Positions 1 to 4,868 of a stretch of 8,295 nucleotides of DNA are shown here, in pieces (within the stretch, counting starts at the first letter, position 1; each line of letters begins with the position of its first letter). A program made the position numbers and the translations under genes. Source of the stretch: Haloarculaceae archaeon (GTDB lineage: Archaea > Halobacteriota > Halobacteria > Halobacteriales > Haloarculaceae); contig JAQCMX010000224.1 in NCBI GenBank assembly GCA_028274885.1, forward strand, positions 1 through 8,295, given 5' to 3'. The notes under the pieces were generated by a model. The model was not told where the DNA came from and did no database searches. It saw nothing but the letters and a program-made list of their open reading frames with translations.

Positions 1-6
1 AAAAAG
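1..6 (-). terminator. Possible T-tract terminator of the DUF7123-type gene
   Basis: Read on the minus strand, the window ends in CTTTTT about 34 bases after the stop codon of the small minus-strand gene. Archaeal transcription commonly ends at T-rich tracts without a stable hairpin, and this tract is in the right place. It is cut by the window edge, so its full length is unknown. Confidence 0.3.
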
Positions 7-39
7 CGTGGACCAGTGCGAGGTATCTCGGGGCCGCGT

Positions 40-282
40 TCAGGCCGGCTTCACTCGCCACGTAGTCGCACTCGTGTACGACCACTTCTCGATTTCCAGT
101 TCAGTTGCCGATTCCTTGAGCTGGATCATCAGTGCGCCGATCTCCTTTGGCGAGAGACCGACATCATCAGCGATGAATTTGCTCTTAAAATACATCTCGC
201 CGTCCGAGGCCTTCTGTCGCAGATACTCCTTTAGACGCTTTTCCTTCGAACCGTCGTCGCGGGAGGGCTGTGTTGCACTCAT
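40..282 (-). CDS. Small winged-helix-like haloarchaeal protein (DUF7123 type)
   Basis: An 80-residue protein with a short charged N-terminus. A helix at about 13-25 is followed by a helix-turn-helix-like stretch at about 33-54 (KSKFIADDVGLSPKEIGALM). The end, about 62-77, reads like the wing of a winged helix (EIEKWSYTSATTWRV). From memory this matches a conserved family of small haloarchaeal proteins annotated DUF7123, whose biochemical role is unknown. Winged-helix proteins of this size usually bind DNA or RNA, so a transcriptional or nucleoid role is a reasonable guess but not shown. There are no cysteines, no membrane segment and no signal peptide. The ATG at 282 is chosen because a TATA-like element lies upstream and the conserved part starts soon after. 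It is divergent from pyrH, with 358 bases between them. I am confident that it is a real gene and moderately sure of the family name. Confidence 0.85.
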   Translation of the reverse strand: MSATQPSRDDGSKEKRLKEYLRQKASDGEMYFKSKFIADDVGLSPKEIGALMIQLKESATELEIEKWSYTSATTWRVKPA

Positions 283-316
283 ACCTATCTCGTCTCTGTA
301 TCTGCACCCTATCTTC

Positions 317-323
317 TTATAAA
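317..323 (-). promoter_or_regulatory. TATA box of the DUF7123-type gene
   Basis: On the minus strand this reads TTTATAA, a near-ideal haloarchaeal TATA element. It is centred about 38 bases upstream of the ATG at 282, which predicts a transcript start near 293 and a short leader of about 10 bases. This supports expression of the small gene from its annotated start. Confidence 0.6.
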
Positions 324-471
324 GGCGTGATGGTTTGAGCTGCTTTGTCTGTGTTCACCGATATGAAGCATTGTATAGTGTTTTATGACTGCCTGAAATC
401 GCACGAGATATTTTACAACCGTATCTGTGACAGTCTGGTGGAATCCGGAGAGCGGATATATGTCGACCATA

Positions 472-502
472 TTTCGGTGAAAATAATGGGAATTTACCGA
501 AA
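472..502. repeat. Inverted repeat, 7-bp perfect arms plus inner pairs
   Basis: The arms TTTCGGT (472-478) and ACCGAAA (496-502) are perfect reverse complements. Inside, AAA (480-482) can pair with TTT (493-495) if G479 bulges, giving about ten pairs around a ten-base loop. The right arm runs into an A tract (500-505). It could form an RNA hairpin or be a protein-binding palindrome. Confidence 0.6.
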
Positions 503-513
503 AAAGAGTGTTT

Positions 514-557
514 TGCCGGACTGTGATCTGCGGAAGCGGTTGCGGTCACATCCGGCA
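514..557. repeat. Long inverted repeat, 12 pairs with one bulge
   Basis: The left arm is TGCCGGA-C-TGTGA (514-526) and the right arm TCACATCCGGCA (546-557). They are complementary over 12 pairs, with only C521 unpaired, around a 19-base loop (527-545). Two further G-T pairs (512-513 with 558-559) can extend the stem. On the minus strand the stem is followed after eight bases by six T (505-500), which resembles a terminator. On the plus strand no T-run follows. It is the strongest secondary structure outside genes in this window. Confidence 0.65.
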
Positions 558-609
558 GGCAGTACGCAACCGAGTTCGTTCGCTGTCTCACGGTGGATGC
601 TTAACAACG

Positions 610-616
610 CTTAAGC
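610..616 (+). promoter_or_regulatory. TATA-like element of pyrH, leaderless transcript predicted
   Basis: CTTAAGC is centred about 28 bases before the pyrH ATG at 641, the spacing expected when transcription starts at the start codon itself. No Shine-Dalgarno-like purine run precedes the ATG, which agrees with leaderless translation. A second TTAA (601-604) lies just upstream but is too far away for that role. Confidence 0.45.
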
Positions 617-640
617 CGACATCGCAGTAACTCTGAGTGA

Positions 641-1321
641 ATGAAAGTAGTCGTTTCGATCGGCGGCAGTGTACTCGTACCCGGGATCGAGTCACCGCGA
701 GTCCCTGCCTACGCTGACGTACTTAGGTCGCTCGGTGACGCTGGACACGACCTCGGGGTGGTGGTCGGCGGCGGCCCAACCGCTCGCGAGTATATCGATG
801 CGGGGAGAGGGCTCGGCGCGAACGAGATTGAACTCGATCAGCTTGGGGTCGCGGTGACGCGGCTGAACGCCCGCCTGCTGATCGCAGCGCTCGACGACCG
901 GGCCGGACCGACACCCCCACGCGACCACGAAACCGCCCGCGAGGTCATGCGCCGCGGTGACATACCGGTGATGGGCGGAACCGTGGCCGGCCACACGACC
1001 GACGCTGTCGGGACAGCACTGGCCGAATACGTCGACGCAGACCTGCTCGTGTACGCGACGAGTGTCCCGGGGGTGTTCGACGCCGATCCGGGCGAGAACG
1101 AGTCCGCGACGAGGTTCGAGACGCTCACACCAGCCAAACTCGTAGACGTGGTCGCCGACATCGGGATAGACGCCGGAAGCAAGGCACCGGTGGACCTGTT
1201 GGCTGCCAAACTCCTCCAGCGTTCCGAGCTTCGGGCGGTCGTACTGGATGGCACCGACCCGGAGCAGATCACAGGGGCGGTCGATGGTGACCACGAGGGG
1301 ACCGACATCATTCCACAATGA
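641..1321 (+). CDS. pyrH: UMP kinase (uridylate kinase), archaeal type
   Basis: A 226-residue cytoplasmic enzyme of the amino-acid-kinase fold that phosphorylates UMP to UDP with ATP, the step that feeds UTP and CTP synthesis. The phosphate-binding N-terminus is visible at residues 6-15 (SIGGSVLVPG), and the second glycine-rich loop at 43-51 (GGGPTAREY). The nucleotide-binding segment LDQLGVAVTRLNARLL lies at 65-80. The acceptor-binding stretch GGTVAGHTTDAVGTALAEY is at 112-130, followed by TSVPGVFDADP at 140-150. Length and motifs fit the short archaeal form, which lacks the N-terminal extension of bacterial PyrH. The ATG at 641 is chosen because the fold begins immediately with the first beta strand and a TATA-like element sits about 28 bases before it. 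The stop overlaps the lysS start (ATGA), so the two are very likely one operon with coupled translation. Confidence 0.95.
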   Translation: MKVVVSIGGSVLVPGIESPRVPAYADVLRSLGDAGHDLGVVVGGGPTAREYIDAGRGLGANEIELDQLGVAVTRLNARLLIAALDDRAGPTPPRDHETAREVMRRGDIPVMGGTVAGHTTDAVGTALAEYVDADLLVYATSVPGVFDADPGENESATRFETLTPAKLVDVVADIGIDAGSKAPVDLLAAKLLQRSELRAVVLDGTDPEQITGAVDGDHEGTDIIPQ

Positions 1322-2958
1322 CCGAACTCGATCCGTACGAGGTGGCCAGTTCCCCGGACCGGGCGTTCTGGGCGGACGCGGCCGCCGATGCCGTCGAAAA
1401 ACGCGATCCCGAGGAGCCAATCGTCGTCAAAGGTGGTGTCTCCCCGTCGGGGATCCCACATATCGGCCACTTCAACGAGATTTTGCGGGGATATTACGTG
1501 GCGGAGACGCTGCGCGACAGAGGATACGAGGTCGAACAGATATTTACCGCGGACGACCGGGACCGGTTGCGAAAGGTGCCCAGACAACTCGCGGACCTCG
1601 AGTCACAGGTCGTCGGTTTAGGCGAGGTTGACGCGGGCGCACTCGGGCGCAACCTCGGCAGACCTTATACGGACATCCCGGACCCGTTTGGCTGCTGTGA
1701 CTCCTACGGCGATCACTTCGCCCGGTTGCTCGAACAGAACGCTGACAGGCTGGGGATCGACGTGACATTCGTCTCGAACACGGAGTGCTACGAGTCGGGT
1801 GCCTTCGAAGACGTGACCCGCCATATTCTCAAGCACCGCGACAAAGCGCGGGAGGTGCTTACAAGCTATCAAGCGAAGGTCGACGGGAACTACGTTCCCT
1901 TCTTTGCGATCTGTGGGGAGTGTGGCCAGCTCACCGAGACAGTCACCGGGGTGGATCTGGCGGCGGGAACCGTTTCCTACCGCTGTACCGACGCCGAGGC
2001 CGGCGACGAGGTCATCGAAGGCTGTGGCCACGAGGGGACAACGGGCCTTCGCAACGGGAAACTCCCGTGGCGGTTCGAATGGCCCGCGCAGTGGCAGATC
2101 CTTGACGTCGATTTCGAACCGTTCGGGAAAGACCACGCCGAAGGGTCCTGGTCGAGCGGTGTTGAGATTGCGCGTACTGTACTCGGGATCGAACCACCGG
2201 TCCCGATGGTCTACGAGTGGTTCACGCTTGACGGGGAGGCCCTGTCCTCCTCGGCCGGCAACGTCGTGACCGTCGCCGAGGTACTGGAGGTGCTCGAACC
2301 GGAGGTGTTCCGCTACTTTTTCGCCAAGGAACCGCTCAGACAGCGTGATTTCAGTATCGAAGCTCTCGACCAACTCGTCGACGAGTTCGACCGCTTCGAG
2401 GCGGTGTACTTCGACGAGCACGAAGCAGACAGTACCGAGCGCGAACGGGCCGACCGTGCGTATCCGATGGTCGTCGACGAGCCCAACGAGAGACGGGTCC
2501 GTATCCCCTATACCTTCGCCGCGGTGCTTGGCATGACCGAAAACGAGCAGTTACGCGAGGAGATTGCCCGCCGCGAGGGACACATTCCAGACGACACCCC
2601 ACAGTGGGCGGTCGGGGAGGCACTCGACAGGGTCGAACGCGGCCGCGAGTGGGCCCGGCGCACGGCCAACGAGTTCGACTACGAACTCAAGCGCGAACGG
2701 ATGCCCGACGTGGATTTCGACGAGCGGGTCGAACAGGCACTGGCTGAACTCGCCGAGTTCGTCGAACAGGGACACGACGGCGAGGCGATCCAGGAGGCGA
2801 TCTACGAGACGGCAAGGCGCCACGACATCGACGTCGGTGCGTTCTTCGCGGCGGGGTACAAGCTGTTTTTCGACGACAGCGAGGGCCCGAAGCTCGGCCC
2901 GTTCCTGGCGAAACTCGATCGGCAGTTCGTCGTACGGCGACTGCGCCGCGAACGGTAG
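1318..2958 (+). CDS. lysS: Lysyl-tRNA synthetase, class I
   Basis: A 546-residue cytoplasmic enzyme that charges tRNA-Lys with lysine. It is the class I form typical of most archaea, unrelated in fold to the bacterial class II LysRS. The Rossmann-fold HIGH motif is at 48-51, within SPSGIPHIGHFNE. A cysteine-rich insertion that probably binds zinc has C199-x2-C202, C223 and C236/H238. The KMSKS loop is atypical: where archaeal class I enzymes usually read like KMSSSKGN, this one reads ALSSSAGN at 308-315, so both lysines are replaced by alanine. The C-terminal half (about 340-546) is the helical anticodon-binding region. Length is close to known class I LysRS. The start ATG overlaps the pyrH stop by four bases, so it is co-transcribed with pyrH. 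Identification is very secure. Confidence 0.95.
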   Translation: MTELDPYEVASSPDRAFWADAAADAVEKRDPEEPIVVKGGVSPSGIPHIGHFNEILRGYYVAETLRDRGYEVEQIFTADDRDRLRKVPRQLADLESQVVGLGEVDAGALGRNLGRPYTDIPDPFGCCDSYGDHFARLLEQNADRLGIDVTFVSNTECYESGAFEDVTRHILKHRDKAREVLTSYQAKVDGNYVPFFAICGECGQLTETVTGVDLAAGTVSYRCTDAEAGDEVIEGCGHEGTTGLRNGKLPWRFEWPAQWQILDVDFEPFGKDHAEGSWSSGVEIARTVLGIEPPVPMVYEWFTLDGEALSSSAGNVVTVAEVLEVLEPEVFRYFFAKEPLRQRDFSIEALDQLVDEFDRFEAVYFDEHEADSTERERADRAYPMVVDEPNERRVRIPYTFAAVLGMTENEQLREEIARREGHIPDDTPQWAVGEALDRVERGREWARRTANEFDYELKRERMPDVDFDERVEQALAELAEFVEQGHDGEAIQEAIYETARRHDIDVGAFFAAGYKLFFDDSEGPKLGPFLAKLDRQFVVRRLRRER

Positions 2959-3020
2959 CCGATCCGGACCGAACGGGTGTTGCAGACACAGATGTTGAGC
3001 GGCCGGCCGGGAACCAAACG

Positions 3021-3029
3021 CTCTTTTGC
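3021..3029 (+). promoter_or_regulatory. Weak TATA-like element before the M50 protease gene
   Basis: CTCTTTTGC is centred about 26 bases before the ATG at 3051 and is preceded by an A-rich CCAAACG that could serve as a BRE. It may give the protease its own leaderless transcript inside the 92-base gap after lysS. The match to the haloarchaeal TATA consensus is poor, so read-through from pyrH-lysS is equally possible. Confidence 0.25.
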
Positions 3030-3050
3030 GGACACCACAAGATACGGTCA

Positions 3051-4820
3051 ATGGCAAGCCTGCTGACGCTCATACTCGTCGGCGTCCTCCTGTATACAGT
3101 GATCGTGATGGCGCTTGACGTTCGGGGTTATCTGCCCAGTGCTGTCAGCGTCTCCGGCCCACTCGTGACGATCCGAACGGAGCGGGGTCGAGCCCTGCTC
3201 GACCGGCTGGCACGTCGCAGGCGGTTCTGGCGCGCCTGGGGCAACCTCGGGGTCGGAATCGCCCTGGTGGTAATGGTACTTATGGGCCTGTTCGTCGCCC
3301 TCAGCGTCGGCGCGGTCCTTCTTGAACCGGAGTCTGGGATCGACAACCCACAGAACGTGCTCGTGATTCCGGGTGTCAACGACTTTCTCCCGCTGTCGGC
3401 AGCCGGCGAGATAATCTTCGGGTTACTGGTCGGCCTCATCGTCCACGAGGGGGGTCACGGCCTGCTCTGCCGGGTCGAGAACATCGAGATTGACTCCATG
3501 GGCGTCGCCTTGTTGTCATTCATTCCGATGGGCGCGTTCGTCGAACCCGACGAGAAAGACCAGCGGTCGGCCAACCGGGGGTCCCAGACACGGATGATGG
3601 CAGCCGGCATCACGAACAACTTCGCAATCTGTGTGCTCGCGCTGATTTTACTCGTGGCGGTCGTCGGAACGTTTGGCACTGTTGGTGGTGCACCCGTCGG
3701 GACCTCCCTCCCCGGGTCCGGGGCGGAAGAGGCGGGCATTACAGACGGTGACGTGATCACCGCAGTCAACGGCACGACCGTCGAAAACGGCAGCCATCTC
3801 GAGGACATCGTTGCAGATATCGACTCCGAGCGACTCGACGTGGAGCTCCAGGGCGGGGAACGGATGATCGTTGATCGCCGTCTGATCGTGTTCCGTGCAG
3901 TCGAGAGCGTGAGCAATGAAACGGGTGTCGGGGATCGGATCACAGGGGTCAATGGGACCGACGTGGACATGGAACCGAGCTTCGCTGCGGCCGTCGAGGA
4001 CCGGCCGGTGGCGACGCTTCGAACCGAATCAGGAAACGCAACCATCCCGATCGGGGCCTTCGCGGACCGTGCGGCCCCGGATGGCGGGCTCGCAGCGGCG
4101 GGCGCCCCGACGGACCAACACATTATCATCACCCACGTTGGCGGCGAACGCGTGGTCAACCAGTCTGCCCTGCGACCCGTGCTCGACGAGTACGATGCTG
4201 GTGACGAAGTCACCGTCGTCGGGTATCTTGACGCCGACCCCGGTCGGTCGGAGACGTACAACGTGACCCTTGGCGGGACGGACGACACCCCGTTGCTCGG
4301 CGTCACGGTTCGGGAGGGGTACAGCGGCATGGTGTTCAAAGACTTCGGGGCTGATCCGTACCCTGCAGAGGAGTTTCTGGAGATTCTGCGCGGCGAACAG
4401 GCAACGCAGGACCGTGGGCTGGTCGCTGGCTTCGTGGTCTTCATGGGCCAGTTGCTTCTCCTTCCGCTACTGAATCTCGCCGACCCGACGGCCACGTACA
4501 ACTTTGCAGGGTTTACCCCCGAGGTGACGGGCTTTTTTGTGGTCGAAGGGGGGCTCGGTGTCCTCGGTGGAGGGGCTTTCATACTGGCTAATCTGCTGTT
4601 TTGGACCTGGTGGATCAACTTCAATCTCGCTGTGTTCAACTGTATCCCCGCCTTCCCGCTGGATGGCGGCCATATCCTCCGGAAAGGCGTCGAATCGGTC
4701 GTCGCACGCCTGCCGATCAAGCGGCGCCGAACCGTCGTGACTCTCCTGACCGTCGGGGTGACACTCGTGATGGGCGCGGCGCTGCTCACACTCGTCTTTG
4801 GGCCGCTGGTGCTCGGGTGA
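3051..4820 (+). CDS. Site-2-type M50 intramembrane metalloprotease with PDZ-like modules
   Basis: A 589-residue membrane protein that should cut transmembrane or membrane-proximal segments of target proteins (regulated intramembrane proteolysis). The zinc motif is HEGGH at 132-136, inside a hydrophobic segment (about 117-139). The second active-site motif is NCIPAFPLDGGH at 530-541, whose D538 is the third expected zinc ligand. Hydrophobic segments lie at about 3-22, 66-91, 117-139, 148-165, 187-210, 456-476, 498-528 and 560-587. Between the two catalytic halves lies a soluble region with a clear PDZ domain (about 217-285) and two shorter PDZ-like units (about 286-345 and 350-410). The GAFVEPDE stretch at 161-168 is also typical of S2P proteins. 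It lies 92 bases after lysS and 48 before the heme protein gene. The substrate is unknown; in other organisms S2P enzymes release membrane-held transcription or anti-sigma factors. Confidence 0.9.
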   Translation: MASLLTLILVGVLLYTVIVMALDVRGYLPSAVSVSGPLVTIRTERGRALLDRLARRRRFWRAWGNLGVGIALVVMVLMGLFVALSVGAVLLEPESGIDNPQNVLVIPGVNDFLPLSAAGEIIFGLLVGLIVHEGGHGLLCRVENIEIDSMGVALLSFIPMGAFVEPDEKDQRSANRGSQTRMMAAGITNNFAICVLALILLVAVVGTFGTVGGAPVGTSLPGSGAEEAGITDGDVITAVNGTTVENGSHLEDIVADIDSERLDVELQGGERMIVDRRLIVFRAVESVSNETGVGDRITGVNGTDVDMEPSFAAAVEDRPVATLRTESGNATIPIGAFADRAAPDGGLAAAGAPTDQHIIITHVGGERVVNQSALRPVLDEYDAGDEVTVVGYLDADPGRSETYNVTLGGTDDTPLLGVTVREGYSGMVFKDFGADPYPAEEFLEILRGEQATQDRGLVAGFVVFMGQLLLLPLLNLADPTATYNFAGFTPEVTGFFVVEGGLGVLGGGAFILANLLFWTWWINFNLAVFNCIPAFPLDGGHILRKGVESVVARLPIKRRRTVVTLLTVGVTLVMGAALLTLVFGPLVLG

Positions 4821-4826
4821 GAGTAG

Positions 4827-4849
4827 CGAATAACAAACTTCCTTATTCG
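4827..4849. repeat. Perfect 7-bp inverted repeat in the heme-protein promoter
   Basis: CGAATAA (4827-4833) and TTATTCG (4843-4849) are exact reverse complements separated by nine bases. The arms are AT-rich, and the right arm overlaps the best TATA-like element of the downstream gene, 20 bases before its ATG. This is the geometry of a dimeric repressor operator. It begins only six bases after the protease stop, so it could instead be the end of that transcript, though no T-run follows. Confidence 0.5.
4842..4848 (+). promoter_or_regulatory. TATA-like element of the heme-protein gene
   Basis: CTTATTC is centred about 24 bases before the ATG at 4869, and an A-rich stretch (AACAAAC) just upstream could act as a BRE. 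The distance suggests a leaderless or nearly leaderless transcript. It lies within the inverted repeat at 4827-4849, so a protein bound there would block TBP/TFB. Confidence 0.4.
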
Positions 4850-4868
4850 TCGGCCCAAACAATCAAAT

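Larger units (their letters stand above)
325..640. other. AT-rich structured intergenic region, no gene recognised
   Basis: This stretch between the divergent small gene and pyrH has no convincing protein gene. An 89-codon plus frame starting with TTG and a 78-codon minus frame are open, but neither has haloarchaeal composition (many Cys, Lys, Ile and Tyr, few acidic residues). A hand count over 361-510 gives roughly 39% GC, well below the flanking genes. It contains inverted repeats at 458-472, 472-502 and 514-557, and the pyrH promoter at its right end. It could hold a non-coding RNA, a regulatory element or an old insertion remnant; the sequence alone does not decide. Confidence 0.6.

Noticed and set aside
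326..396. Box C/D-like RNA (GTGATGG at 326-332 with CTGA at 393-396)
   Set aside because: The C box has a mismatch, the internal C'/D' boxes are not convincing, and such short motifs are frequent by chance.
355..591. Open minus-strand frame of 78 codons in the same gap
   Set aside because: The composition is not haloarchaeal, there is no recognisable domain, and it overlaps the inverted repeats. Treated as chance.
345..614. Open plus-strand frame of 89 codons starting with TTG before pyrH
   Set aside because: Its product is rich in Cys, Lys, Tyr and Ile, lacks the acidic bias of haloarchaeal proteins, has a poor start and spans the hairpins. It is more likely non-coding.
692..1587. Long minus-strand frames across pyrH and the start of lysS
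   Set aside because: GC-rich codon bias opens opposite frames by default. The products are rich in Arg, Pro and Ser without motifs, while the plus strand encodes two certain enzymes.
1618..2421. 267-codon minus-strand frame inside lysS
   Set aside because: Shadow of the LysRS coding frame, with no domain recognised.
2999..3010. GCGGCCGGCCGG palindrome between lysS and the protease gene
   Set aside because: Short self-complementary GC runs are common in this GC-rich genome, and nothing nearby gives it a role.
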